From JALZIF01 sp964584905 (GTDB lineage: Bacteria > Gemmatimonadota > Gemmatimonadetes > Gemmatimonadales > Gemmatimonadaceae): a stretch of DNA of 32,981 nucleotides. The stretch lies in NCBI GenBank assembly GCA_964584905.1, contig CAZPCC010000059.1, forward strand, positions 1 through 32,981. The letters run 5' to 3'. Position numbers and translations under genes: made by a program. The notes under the pieces are model-generated. The model ran no database searches, had not been told where the DNA came from, and saw only the letters and a program-made list of their open reading frames with translations. The number at the start of each line of letters is the position of its first letter. The stretch's first letter is position 1. Positions 6,906-15,375 of this stretch are shown in pieces.

Positions 6906-8390
6906 CTAAAGAATGTACTTCCGGAGATCCTCGTCTTCGACCACCGCCTTGAGACGATCGCGAACGGTATCCGCGTCGATCGAGATGCCGCCGTTCCTTC
7001 CGGGCCCGTCCGGGAGCTCGTACAACACGTCCTCGAGCAGCGTGGACATGACGGTGTGCAGGCGGCGCGCTCCAATGTTTTCCATCCGGTCGTTCACGCT
7101 GGCGGCGATGCGCGCAATCTCGGCGATGCCGTCGGTGGTGAAGGTGAGCTGGGCGCCGTCGGCCTCGACGAGCGCGGTGTATTGCTTGGTCAGTGCATTC
7201 TCCGGCTCGGTCATGATGCGCACGAAGTCCGCCTCGGTGAGTGGACGGAGCTCCACGCGAATCGGAAATCGGCCCTGAAGCTCGGGGATCAGATCACTCG
7301 GCTTCGACACGTGGAATGCACCGGCAGCGATGAAGAGCACGTGATCCGTCTTCACCAGGCCGTACTTGGTCTGCACGTTGGACCCTTCGACGATGGGAAG
7401 CAGATCGCGCTGCACCCCCTCACGCGACACGTCGGGTCCGCCCATCTGCGACCGCTCGCCGGCGATCTTGTCGATCTCATCCAGAAAGATGATGCCGAGC
7501 TTCTCGACGCGCTCGAGCGCGTCGGAAGTAACGTCCTCCGTGTTCACCAGCTTCTCGAATTCCTGCTCCAGCAGAATGCGCCTCGCTTCCGAAACCTTCA
7601 CCGTGCGCTTGCGGGTCTTCTTGGGCAGCATGTCCTGCAGCATCTCGCCGAAGTTCTCCATCCCTTCGGGAGCACCCTGCGGAACCAGCATCTCGAACAT
7701 CGGGCCGGCGGTCTGCGTGACTTCGATCTCGACCTCGCGCTCTTCCAGCTGTCCATCGCGCAGCAGCTGCCGAAGCTTTTCCCGCGTTCGGCGATGGCGT
7801 TCGCTGGACGCGTCATCCTCCGCGCCGCGCGAAACCTGGCCGGACGCAGAAACGACGAATAACGATGGTCCGCTCCCCTGTGCCGGCTGCGCCTTGGCGT
7901 TCTGTGCAGGGGGCGTTTCCACCTTCACTTCCGGCACGGGGAGCAACAGATCGAGGAGCCGCTCTTCTACCCGCTCCTGGGCCAGGTCTTCGACTTCGGC
8001 CTCGCGCTCGCTGCGCACGAGGTCGATCGCATTGTCCATGAGGTCACGCACCATCGACTCGACATCACGTCCAACGTAGCCGACTTCGGTGAACTTGGAT
8101 GCTTCGACCTTGATGAACGGAGCGCCGGCCAGCTTGGCCAGGCGGCGGGCGATCTCCGTCTTGCCTACGCCGGTCGGGCCGATGAGAATAATGTTGTTAG
8201 GCGCGATCTCGTCGCGGATGTGGTCAGGCGTCTGCTGGCGGCGCCACCGGTTGCGAAGCGCGATGGCGACCGCCTTCTTGGCATCACTCTGCCCCACGAT
8301 GTAACGATCGAGCTCGCCGACGATCTGACGAGGTGTCAGGTCCGCGAGCTTGGCGATGGTCTGTTGTGTGCGCTTCGAAAGCATGGTCAT
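6906..8390 (-). CDS. hslU: ATP-dependent protease ATPase subunit HslU
   Basis: This AAA+ unfoldase caps the HslV peptidase. Seen are YIVGQ near residue 30, Walker A GPTGVGKT (about 71-78), the pore loop GYVGRD (about 104-109), Walker B IIFLDEID and the C-terminal EDEDLRKYIL, the tail that docks into HslV. It is about 50 residues longer than the E. coli protein because the intermediate domain carries an Ala/Pro/Gln-rich insert (about residues 160-205). Three start codons cluster at 8393 (GTG), 8390 (ATG) and 8384 (ATG). None has a strong ribosome binding site, and 8390 is given as a compromise. It follows hslV by less than 20 bases, as is usual for the pair. Confidence 0.96.
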   Translation of the reverse strand: MTMLSKRTQQTIAKLADLTPRQIVGELDRYIVGQSDAKKAVAIALRNRWRRQQTPDHIRDEIAPNNIILIGPTGVGKTEIARRLAKLAGAPFIKVEASKFTEVGYVGRDVESMVRDLMDNAIDLVRSEREAEVEDLAQERVEERLLDLLLPVPEVKVETPPAQNAKAQPAQGSGPSLFVVSASGQVSRGAEDDASSERHRRTREKLRQLLRDGQLEEREVEIEVTQTAGPMFEMLVPQGAPEGMENFGEMLQDMLPKKTRKRTVKVSEARRILLEQEFEKLVNTEDVTSDALERVEKLGIIFLDEIDKIAGERSQMGGPDVSREGVQRDLLPIVEGSNVQTKYGLVKTDHVLFIAAGAFHVSKPSDLIPELQGRFPIRVELRPLTEADFVRIMTEPENALTKQYTALVEADGAQLTFTTDGIAEIARIAASVNDRMENIGARRLHTVMSTLLEDVLYELPDGPGRNGGISIDADTVRDRLKAVVEDEDLRKYIL

Positions 8391-8406
8391 CACATCTCTG
8401 GAATTC

Positions 8407-8955
8407 TCAATCCAGCTCCAGAACGGTTATGTGCGTGTTGGTATAAACGCAGATCTCGCCGGCGATGGTCAGCGCGGTACGAGCGATTTCCGCCGCGCTG
8501 AGCGATGAGTGCAGGACGAGTCCGCGCGCCGCGGCAAGCGCGTAAGAACCACCCGAGCCGATGGCGAGAATGCCATCGTCAGGCTCGATGATGTCGCCGG
8601 TTCCCGAGATGACGAAACTGTGTTGACGGTCCATCACGGCGAGGAGCGCCTCCAGGCGGCGTAGAACGCGATCCGAGCGCCATTCCTTGGCCAGTTCCAC
8701 CGCAGCGCGAGGGAGATTTTCCGGATAGCGCTCGAATTTCTCCTCGAACCGGGCGAACAGGGTGAATGCGTCGGCGGCGGCGCCGGCGAATCCGGCGAGA
8801 ACACGGCCACCGCGCAGCGCGCGCACCTTCTGTGCGTTCCCCTTCATCACGGTTTCGCCGACGGTCACCTGCCCGTCGCCGGCAATGGCAACCTTTCCTT
8901 CACGGCGCACACCCAGAATGGTGGTTGCGCGGAACGTCGGAATCCGATAGGACAT
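8407..8955 (-). CDS. hslV: ATP-dependent protease peptidase subunit HslV
   Basis: This is a proteasome-beta-like peptidase of 182 residues. The sequence FRATTILGVRREGKVAIAGDGQVT places the catalytic N-terminal threonine at residue 11 or 12, after a short propeptide (MSYRIPTFRA) that must be removed. The E. coli protein has only the initiator Met there. GNAQKVRAL and SGTGDIIEPDDGILAIGSGG are family-typical, the latter near the site facing HslU. The protein forms a double ring degrading substrates fed by HslU. The start at 8955 has no clear Shine-Dalgarno sequence. The gene sits between a small membrane-protein gene and hslU in a conserved topA-trmFO-xerC-hslV-hslU order. Confidence 0.96.
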   Translation of the reverse strand: MSYRIPTFRATTILGVRREGKVAIAGDGQVTVGETVMKGNAQKVRALRGGRVLAGFAGAAADAFTLFARFEEKFERYPENLPRAAVELAKEWRSDRVLRRLEALLAVMDRQHSFVISGTGDIIEPDDGILAIGSGGSYALAAARGLVLHSSLSAAEIARTALTIAGEICVYTNTHITVLELD

Positions 8956-9009
8956 GACGAAAAGTAAGCGTCCGGCACCGACCGGGTGAGCACAACCCTG
9001 GGGCGATTC

Positions 9010-9423
9010 TCAGCCGAGTGAGGCGGTGCTGCTCTCGTCGGCGGGGTGGGACGCATCGCGCTCCAGGCGCGGGTCCCCGGAGTTGGGAGGGAAAGACTCA
9101 CCGCTCCTGCGCTGCGGCGCAACCGCCAACTCGCGCAGATAGCGCCAATTCATGGCGACTCCGGCGCCTCCCAGGGCGACCGCCAGCAGAACCGAGAGGG
9201 TCGTATAGGGCCAGCTGTCTCGCCCTATGAGAGATGCGCCGAGAAGGACGATCGCGGCTCCCAGCAGCCCTTCTCCGAGCTGGCTGCGTGGCGGTCGTTC
9301 GCCCCGCCGGCGCTCCTGCGGAACGAAGCTCCCGTCCGGAACGATGGCATCGAGCAGCAAGACGCCACCGATGACCACGGCAACCAAGCCGAGAAAGATT
9401 GGGAGAATGACTTCCGCGCGCAT
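9010..9423 (-). CDS. Small membrane protein, three predicted helices, function unknown
   Basis: The 137-residue product has hydrophobic segments at about residues 5-27, 52-66 and 73-90. Between the first and second is a basic, proline-containing loop, and the C-terminal tail (about 95-137) is hydrophilic, rich in Ser, Pro and Arg. No motif is recognised. The gene begins 26 bases after xerC ends and stops 54 bases before hslV. It is inserted in an otherwise very conserved cluster and is probably co-transcribed with it. The regular membrane pattern and context support a real gene. Confidence 0.7.
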   Translation of the reverse strand: MRAEVILPIFLGLVAVVIGGVLLLDAIVPDGSFVPQERRRGERPPRSQLGEGLLGAAIVLLGASLIGRDSWPYTTLSVLLAVALGGAGVAMNWRYLRELAVAPQRRSGESFPPNSGDPRLERDASHPADESSTASLG

Positions 9424-9449
9424 GGCCCCAACCAGTGCAAGGAGCGTTC

Positions 9450-10469
9450 TCAGGCGCGTGGATGGGCCGAGCGGTAGACCTGCTTCAGCCGCTCGATACT
9501 CGTGTGTGTGTAGATCTGCGTCGAGGAGATTGATGCGTGCCCGAGTAGCTCCTGCACGGCACGCAGATCCGCGCCGGAATCGAGCAAGTGGGTGGCGAAC
9601 GTGTGCCGCAGCGAGTGCACCGACAGTCCGGTACCGTCATCGAGCTCATCCAGAAACTTGCCTACGGCGAGTTGAAGGGCCCGCACGCCGATGCGACGCC
9701 CGGTGCGGCCGATGAAGAACGCCGCGCGATCGAGACGGGCACCCTGAAGGCGCCTCAGCAGATCATCGCGCTTCGCCTCGTAGTTTCGCAGTGCCAGTAC
9801 GGCATGGTCACCGACGGGAATAATGCGCTCCTTCTTTCCCTTCCCCCGCACTTTGACTTGCTGCGCGACCAGATCGAGGTCGCCGAGGTTGATTCCGGCG
9901 AGCTCTGAAACGCGCATTCCGGTAGAGTAGAACAGTTCCAGGATCGCCAGATTGCGCACATCCTCGAAACGCCCCTCCCATGCCCTCACCTCGGCCATCT
10001 GAAAGAGCAGGTCTATCTGGGCGCGGTCGAGCCAGGCCGGGAGATGCTTGTCGAGCTTGGGCGTCGCAATGCCGCTGGCAGGATTGGTGGCGACCAGCTC
10101 GTTGCGATGCAGATAGCGGTAAAAGCTGCGTACCGCGGACAGGGTGCGGGCGGCCGAGCGCTTGGCGATGCCGCGACGGGAGAGCGCACCGAGGAATCCG
10201 CGAATAGTCAGGCGGTCGACGGCGTCCCATCCGGTGGCACGGCCGCTGGCGCGATTCGCCAGATAGGCGGTGAACTCAACCAGGTCACGCCGATAGGCGC
10301 GAATTGTATTGGGCGAGTAGTCCCGCTCGCGCTCGAGACTGGTGAGAAATTCCAGGACCTCGTCAGGAAGCGATTCGGTGTCGTCGGAGACGGAGTGATG
10401 CTGGCCGGAGGGCGAATCGGCGTTACCATCGCTGTTGGGGGGGGCCCCCCGTGCGCGACCCGCGCTCAC
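9450..10469 (-). CDS. xerC: Tyrosine recombinase XerC/XerD
   Basis: This is a site-specific recombinase resolving chromosome dimers. The N-terminal SAM-like core-binding domain (LEFLTSLERERDYSPNTIRAY) is followed by the catalytic domain with the expected residues. These are Arg in STGMRVSEL, Lys in GKGKKERIIP, HSLRH, GHASISSTQ and the nucleophile Tyr in IYTHTSIERL. The open frame extends to 10505, but the GTG at 10469-10467 overlaps the trmFO stop as GTGA, the coupling used repeatedly in this window. This gives 339 residues and is the preferred start. Residues before the core domain are low-complexity and include a G8C6 tract at the DNA level. XerC is favoured over XerD because of the topA-trmFO-xerC-hslV order. 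Confidence 0.92.
   Translation of the reverse strand: MSAGRARGAPPNSDGNADSPSGQHHSVSDDTESLPDEVLEFLTSLERERDYSPNTIRAYRRDLVEFTAYLANRASGRATGWDAVDRLTIRGFLGALSRRGIAKRSAARTLSAVRSFYRYLHRNELVATNPASGIATPKLDKHLPAWLDRAQIDLLFQMAEVRAWEGRFEDVRNLAILELFYSTGMRVSELAGINLGDLDLVAQQVKVRGKGKKERIIPVGDHAVLALRNYEAKRDDLLRRLQGARLDRAAFFIGRTGRRIGVRALQLAVGKFLDELDDGTGLSVHSLRHTFATHLLDSGADLRAVQELLGHASISSTQIYTHTSIERLKQVYRSAHPRA
10437..10450. repeat. G8C6 homopolymer tract inside the start of xerC
   Basis: Eight G (10437-10444) run directly into six C (10445-10450), including a perfect 12-bp palindrome. The tract lies about ten codons after the preferred xerC start, encoding a Gly-Ala-Pro-Pro stretch. Such tracts are prone to slippage during replication and also to sequencing error. 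Confidence 0.6.
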
Positions 10470-11821
10470 GACCCAGTCGCCGCCAGAGACAACTCGTCCC
10501 GCCACCGCTCCATCGCCGCCAGCGCCCGCTCGGCGTACATCTCGCGCTTCCGCCGCTTGTCGCGTACGCGCTCGGGGAGCTCATCGAGAAGGCCGAAATT
10601 CGCGTTCATCGGTTGAAAATGGCGCGGATCGGCTTCCCGCAAATAACGATAGAGAGAACCCAGCATCGTTATGGGAGGTGGAACTACCGGGGGCTCGCCG
10701 GATAACGTTCGCGAGAGATTCCAGCCGGCCAGGATTCCGGTCGCCGCGCTCTCAGTGTACCCTTCGACACCGGTGATCTGTCCGGCAAGAAAGACACGGG
10801 ATTCGCCAGGCATCGACAAGGCCGGCGTAAGGGCGGCAGGCGAATTGATGTACGAGTTCCGGTGAATCGATCCATAGCGAAGAAACTCCGCGTTGGCGAG
10901 TCCGGGAATGGTGCGCAGCACCCGCTGCTGCTCGGGAATTCGCAGCCTCGTCTGGAATCCGACCAGATTCCACATTCGCCCGTTTCGATCCTCGCGCCGC
11001 AGTTGCACGACGGCGTAAGGGAGCCGCCCGGTGCGTGGATCACGAAGCCCGACTGGCTTCATCGGACCGAACCGCAGCGAGTCGCGGCCGCGACGCGCGA
11101 TCTCCTCGACCGGCATGCACCCCTCGAAGTACGGAACGGCGTCGAATTCGTGTCCGTGGTGCTGGTCGGCGGCGATCAGGGCATCGATGAACCCCTCGTA
11201 TTCCTCCCGCGACATCGGCGCGTTGAGATAGGCACCCTCCTCCCCCGCGCCAGCCATCGTCTCCTTGTCGTACCGGGAGGCGGCGAACACGAAAGATTCG
11301 TCTATCGACTCGCGAGAAATCACCGGCGCAATGGCATCATAGAATGCGAGCGCATCGACGCCTAACTTCTCACGCAACGATGCCGCGAGGGCGTCCGATG
11401 TCAGCGGGCCCGTCGCTATCACGGCGGGCGGATCTATCTCACGGACCTCGCCGCGAACGATTGTAACGAGTGGATGTGCGCTGACGCGGGCGTGGATGCC
11501 TTGCGAGAAAACGTCACGGTCGACGGTAAGGGCGGTGCCACCCGGAACTCGCGCCGCGTCTGCCGCCTCGAGTACGACCGATCCGAGCAGCCGCATCTCG
11601 GCCTTGAGCAGACCGTGCGCGTTGGTGGTTTCGGTGCTCTTGAAGGTGTTGGAGCAAACGAGCTCGGCCAGCCGGTCGGTCTTGTGGGCGGCCGTAGACA
11701 TAAGGGGCCGCATCTCGTGCAGCAATACCTCGTGGCCCCGCTCGGCGAGCCGCCAAGCCGCTTCCGAACCGGCGAGACCACCGCCGACTACGTGTACCGG
11801 AGGAGAATGGTTTGCGCTCAC
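10466..11821 (-). CDS. trmFO: Methylenetetrahydrofolate-tRNA-(uracil-5-)-methyltransferase TrmFO
   Basis: This folate- and FAD-dependent enzyme makes ribothymidine at tRNA position 54. The FAD-binding motif GGGLAGSEAAW starts at residue 13. The two functional cysteines of the family are visible in LVCSNTFKS (C56) and YFEGCMPVEEIA (C235). IHRNSYINSP and VFLAGQITGVEGYTESAATG complete the signature. Its 451 residues are typical. The start is a GTG at 11821, 17 bases after the topA stop, without a clear ribosome binding site. It is coupled to xerC through a GTGA overlap. Confidence 0.96.
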   Translation of the reverse strand: MSANHSPPVHVVGGGLAGSEAAWRLAERGHEVLLHEMRPLMSTAAHKTDRLAELVCSNTFKSTETTNAHGLLKAEMRLLGSVVLEAADAARVPGGTALTVDRDVFSQGIHARVSAHPLVTIVRGEVREIDPPAVIATGPLTSDALAASLREKLGVDALAFYDAIAPVISRESIDESFVFAASRYDKETMAGAGEEGAYLNAPMSREEYEGFIDALIAADQHHGHEFDAVPYFEGCMPVEEIARRGRDSLRFGPMKPVGLRDPRTGRLPYAVVQLRREDRNGRMWNLVGFQTRLRIPEQQRVLRTIPGLANAEFLRYGSIHRNSYINSPAALTPALSMPGESRVFLAGQITGVEGYTESAATGILAGWNLSRTLSGEPPVVPPPITMLGSLYRYLREADPRHFQPMNANFGLLDELPERVRDKRRKREMYAERALAAMERWRDELSLAATGS

Positions 11822-11838
11822 CCCGCAGTATAGCGCTG

Positions 11839-14250
11839 CTAGACCGCTACCGCCTCCTCCTCTTCATTCACTACGAGCTCCCATTCGTTGGCACACTTGA
11901 GGCACTTGCGGTACTGTCCCCGCGTCTTGTTCTGCTTTGCCTCGGCACCCAGGTAGCCGCACTCGGGACACGTCTCATTGACCGGCTTGTCCCAAATGAC
12001 GAAGTCACAATTGGGGTAGTTGGCGCATCCGTAGAATGCCTTGCCGCGAGCCTTGGACCGCCGCTGGATGATGTCGCCGTTGTCCTTGGGACACTTGATC
12101 CCGGTCGGCATTGGCCGCGTGCCGCGGCACTTAGGAAACTGGCTGCACCCGAGGAACTCTCCGCTTCGTCCATGCCGGATCAGCATCTCGGCGCCGCACT
12201 CGTGGCACTTCTCACCGCTCGGACGTGCCGGCTTTCGATCGACACCCAGCTTTCGAGTGTAGGTACACTCCTTCTTGAGCTGCCTCTCACAGGCGATGTA
12301 CGGCCCAAAGAAACCGCCACGCGCAATGAGACGGCCGCCGCACTCCGGGCATCGTTCCTCATCCAGCTTGGACAGATCGTGCACGATGCCGATGAGCTCT
12401 TCGACGTTCACGTCGCCCAGCCGCTCGGCGAATGGTCCGTAGAAATCCTCGAGGACCTTGCGCCAGCCTAACGTTCCCTCTTCGATCTTGTCCAGCTCAT
12501 TCTCCATGTTGGAGGTGAAGCCGACGTCGAAGATATCCGGGAACTGCTTGACCATCACCTTCTCGACCGTCTCGCCGAGGGGAGTAGGCGTGAACCGGCG
12601 TTGATCGAGCCCCACGTAATGGCGGTCGAGCAGCACCGAAATGATCTGCGCATAGGTAGACGGCCGCCCAATGCCGAGCCGCTCGAGCTCCTTGACGAGA
12701 CTGGCCTCGGAGAAGCGCGGCGGCGGCGCGGTGAAATGCTGATTCGGCGTGATCTCGACGACCGGTACCGCCTCATCCTTGGCGAGTTGCGGCAACTCCT
12801 GCTCATCCTCCAGCGGCTTGGCGTCGCCGTCCTCGTGCGCCTCGCGATAAAGCGCGAGAAAGCCCTGGAACTTGACGACGCTTCCGGTAGAGCGGAACAG
12901 ATAACGACCGAGGTCGAAGTCGACCGTGGTGGTATCGAATACCGCCGGCGCCATCTGCGATGCCATGAACCGCTGCCAGATGAGCTGGTACAGCTTGAAC
13001 TGATCCGCGTTCAGATAGCGCTTTACGGCATCGGGCCGCCGGGCCGGATCGGTTGCGCGGATTGCTTCGTGCGCATCCTGCGTCTTCGTCGCCGAGCCAG
13101 CCTTTCCATACAGCTGCGGCGCGGCGGCGACGAACTCGGCGCCGAACAGCGTCTTCAGGTAATCCTGCGCCTGACGAGCGGCCACATCGGAAATGCGTGT
13201 CGAATCCGTACGCATGTACGTGATGAGTCCGACGGCGCCCTCGTCGCCGAGGTCGATCCCTTCGTAAAGCGACTGCGCGACCCGCATGGTGCGCTTGGAT
13301 CCAAAGCCGAGCTTCTTGGATGCTTCCTGCTGGATGGTGCTGGTGGTGAACGGCGGGGAAGGATTCTTGCGCCGCTCCCGCCGCTTGACATCGGTGACGG
13401 TAAAGCTGCGCCTCCCCTCGAGATCCGAAAGGATGCGCGCTGCCGATTCCTCGTTGGGAATCACCGGCTTGACGCCGTCGATCTGGTGCAGTCGTGCGGT
13501 AAACCGCTGAGCCGATTTCTCCAGCAGAGCCTCGATGGACCAGTACTCCACCGGCGTGAACGCCCGAACCTCACGCTCACGCTCGACGATCAGGCGGAGT
13601 GCGACCGTCTGAACGCGGCCGGCGGAAAGCCCCGTCTTGACAGTCTTCCATAGCAGAGGGCTGGCCTTGTAGCCGACGAGCCTATCGAGAACTCGGCGCG
13701 CCTGCTGTGCTTCGACCTTGCGCTCATCAATGACGCCGGCGTTGGCGATGGCGGCGCGGACGGCATCCTTCGTAATCTCGTGGAAAAGCACGCGGCGGAT
13801 GGGCTTCTTGGATCGCTTGACCTGCTGGGCCACGTGCCAGGCGATTGCTTCACCTTCACGATCCGGGTCGGTGGCGACCAGAATCTCGCTGGCGTCACGT
13901 GCGGCGCTCTGCAGCTCGGCGATGGTCTTTTCCTTGCCCTCGATAGGCACGAGATCCGGCTCGAAGCCGCCCTCGATGTCTATGCCGAGCTTTTTGGGAG
14001 GCAGGTCCATGATGTGCCCCACCGTCGCGCGCACCTTGTAATTGCGCCCGAGATACTTGCTGATCGTCCGCGCCTTGGCGGGTGACTCAACGATGACCAG
14101 CGACGTCGCGCCGTTCGACGCGACATCGGCGGAGCCCTCGTATTCCTCGGAGAGCCGCTTGGTACGGGCAGATTTCGCCACCCGTCCGGCGGCCTTCTTC
14201 GCGCCGGTCTTCGCGGTCTTTCGCGATCTGGTGGTCTTTTTCTGCGCCAT
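11839..14250 (-). CDS. topA: DNA topoisomerase I (type IA)
   Basis: The 803-residue enzyme relaxes negative supercoils. A lysine- and arginine-rich N-terminal tail (1-48) precedes the Toprim domain, with IVESPAKA (metal-binding Glu at 55) and DPDREGE (128-134). The catalytic tyrosine is Y345 in LITYMRTDS. The C-terminus (about 620-800) has four cysteine-pair modules (CPECGG, CHECGA, CPKDNG and CPECGY, each with a later C-x2 to 5-C-type partner), typical topoisomerase zinc ribbons that bind single-stranded DNA. It ends with an acidic tail. The gene is followed by trmFO after 17 bases and preceded by a heptad-repeat hairpin and an Smg-like gene. It is the probable first gene of the conserved cluster. 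Confidence 0.97.
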   Translation of the reverse strand: MAQKKTTRSRKTAKTGAKKAAGRVAKSARTKRLSEEYEGSADVASNGATSLVIVESPAKARTISKYLGRNYKVRATVGHIMDLPPKKLGIDIEGGFEPDLVPIEGKEKTIAELQSAARDASEILVATDPDREGEAIAWHVAQQVKRSKKPIRRVLFHEITKDAVRAAIANAGVIDERKVEAQQARRVLDRLVGYKASPLLWKTVKTGLSAGRVQTVALRLIVEREREVRAFTPVEYWSIEALLEKSAQRFTARLHQIDGVKPVIPNEESAARILSDLEGRRSFTVTDVKRRERRKNPSPPFTTSTIQQEASKKLGFGSKRTMRVAQSLYEGIDLGDEGAVGLITYMRTDSTRISDVAARQAQDYLKTLFGAEFVAAAPQLYGKAGSATKTQDAHEAIRATDPARRPDAVKRYLNADQFKLYQLIWQRFMASQMAPAVFDTTTVDFDLGRYLFRSTGSVVKFQGFLALYREAHEDGDAKPLEDEQELPQLAKDEAVPVVEITPNQHFTAPPPRFSEASLVKELERLGIGRPSTYAQIISVLLDRHYVGLDQRRFTPTPLGETVEKVMVKQFPDIFDVGFTSNMENELDKIEEGTLGWRKVLEDFYGPFAERLGDVNVEELIGIVHDLSKLDEERCPECGGRLIARGGFFGPYIACERQLKKECTYTRKLGVDRKPARPSGEKCHECGAEMLIRHGRSGEFLGCSQFPKCRGTRPMPTGIKCPKDNGDIIQRRSKARGKAFYGCANYPNCDFVIWDKPVNETCPECGYLGAEAKQNKTRGQYRKCLKCANEWELVVNEEEEAVAV

Positions 14251-14287
14251 TCGTCTCGGTTCGCTATGCGTTCAGTTCTGGTAGATA

Positions 14288-14369
14288 GGAATTGGGAATT
14301 GGGAATTAGGTGAGGCTCAGGCGAAACGCGGTTCCCTAATTCCTAGTTCCTATTTCCTGTTTCCTGTTT
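14288..14369. repeat. Heptanucleotide repeats forming a large inverted repeat
   Basis: The left arm has three GGAATTG/A heptads (14288-14308). The right arm has five CCTNNTT-type heptads (14335-14369: CCTAATT, CCTAGTT, CCTATTT, CCTGTTT, CCTGTTT). The arms are complementary over about 23 bases with four mismatches, around a 26-base loop. The element spans almost the whole gap between topA and the Smg-like gene and touches that gene's stop codon. It could act as terminator or leader structure for topA, or be a small repetitive element. Confidence 0.7.
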
Positions 14370-14605
14370 CAATGCAACGTCGTACCATCCCCCGGCACAC
14401 CCTCATCGACAAGTCCCACCCCTTCCATGAGCGCCCGAAGCTCGTCGAGCGCAATACGGCCATCGATCTGTGCCATCGCGCGTTCGATCACGTGCTCCAG
14501 CTCCGCGGGATTCAGGATCCCTGCCCCGCTCAGCGACAGCAGATGCCCCCATGCTTCCGGGGCAAAACGACCCCGCTCATGCGGACCAAGTACACGAAAT
14601 GTCAT
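14369..14605 (-). CDS. Half-length Smg/DUF494-like protein
   Basis: The 78-residue product aligns, from memory, with the second half of E. coli Smg. Here RVLGPHERGRFAPEAWGHLLSLSGAGILNPAELEHVIERAM corresponds to the R-x-YTPEEC, GFLLFLEQ and REMVIERV segments. IALDELRALM corresponds to FELDDLKWVI. The first half of the family is missing. An in-frame TAA lies two codons before the ATG, and no Smg-like N-terminus was found in the other frames of the next 150 bases. A short AAGG precedes the ATG. In proteobacteria smg lies beside topA, which supports the assignment. It may be a natural short form or a truncated remnant; dprA, usually next, is absent. Confidence 0.65.
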   Translation of the reverse strand: MTFRVLGPHERGRFAPEAWGHLLSLSGAGILNPAELEHVIERAMAQIDGRIALDELRALMEGVGLVDEGVPGDGTTLH

Positions 14606-14751
14606 ACCTTATATACTCCGCACGGGACGGATTTGCGCTGACGCGCATCGGCGGCAGCCTGCGATTCGTCCCGCCTGAAATGGACGACTACCCGACGAGC
14701 TCGTTGCGCCAAAGCGCTTGGTAACGCCCAAAGATTCCGGAGCGGCCAAAC

Positions 14752-15282
14752 CTATGGGACCATTCTCTCCGATACAAGCCAAGCGATACACTGTGTAAGC
14801 ACTTCGTCTACAACAAGTTCCGCGTTGACTGTCAAATCGGCAGTTGAATAGGCGGCTTCGCGGACCATAAGAAGAGAGTTCAAACGCTCCGGCAACTCGG
14901 AGCCGGACAACAACGGCCGTTCGTCGGCCCCAACGCAAATTCGCTCGGCCGCAACCTCGGGCCCGACTCGGAGGTATACGAGTCTGGCTGGCGGTCGAAG
15001 CAGTGAGACGGTCGCCGGCCGAGTGACCCACCCGCCGCCTGGAGCAATAACCACCCTCTGCCGATCTCTCAGCTCGGAGGTAGCCAACGCCTCGAGGTCT
15101 CGAAAGCGTTCCTCCCCATTCTCCGAGAATATCAGCGAGACTGACCTGCCTGCGCGTCGAACTACCTCGGCGTCGAGGTCGACGAAGTCCCATTTGATCC
15201 GTTCAGCCAGAGCGCGGCCGACGGTGGATTTTCCCGAACCCGGAAGTCCTGTCAGAATCACCTGCCGGAGCGCCTCGCTCAC
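14752..15282 (-). CDS. aroK: Shikimate kinase
   Basis: The 176-residue P-loop kinase phosphorylates shikimate in aromatic amino acid synthesis. Walker A is GLPGSGKS (12-19). Shikimate-binding residues are seen as DLD (35-37), the Arg of ERFRDLE (R61) and GGG (82-84). The LID arginine is in ADERPLL (R122), and a later VREAAY supplies the adenine-side arginine. Length and motif order are typical. The start is GTG with GGAG nine bases upstream. It follows aroC by 93 bases and is probably co-transcribed. The 146 bases after it, up to the Smg-like gene, show no gene. Confidence 0.93.
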   Translation of the reverse strand: MSEALRQVILTGLPGSGKSTVGRALAERIKWDFVDLDAEVVRRAGRSVSLIFSENGEERFRDLEALATSELRDRQRVVIAPGGGWVTRPATVSLLRPPARLVYLRVGPEVAAERICVGADERPLLSGSELPERLNSLLMVREAAYSTADLTVNAELVVDEVLTQCIAWLVSERMVP

Positions 15283-15375
15283 GCTCGGAACTCCAACCTA
15301 ACGTATGCCGTCAGCCGGGAGTCAGCGGAAGGCGGCGCGGGCAACGCGGGTCGAGTCCGGCTCGTCACGCGATGC

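Noticed and set aside
10470..10505. Longer N-terminus for xerC, starting with GTG at 10505
   Set aside because: It would overlap trmFO by 40 bases. The GTG at 10469 gives the GTGA overlap used elsewhere in the window.
12601..13653. Long plus-strand open frame opposite topA
   Set aside because: It lies antisense to the conserved topoisomerase core, with no ribosome binding site or domain.
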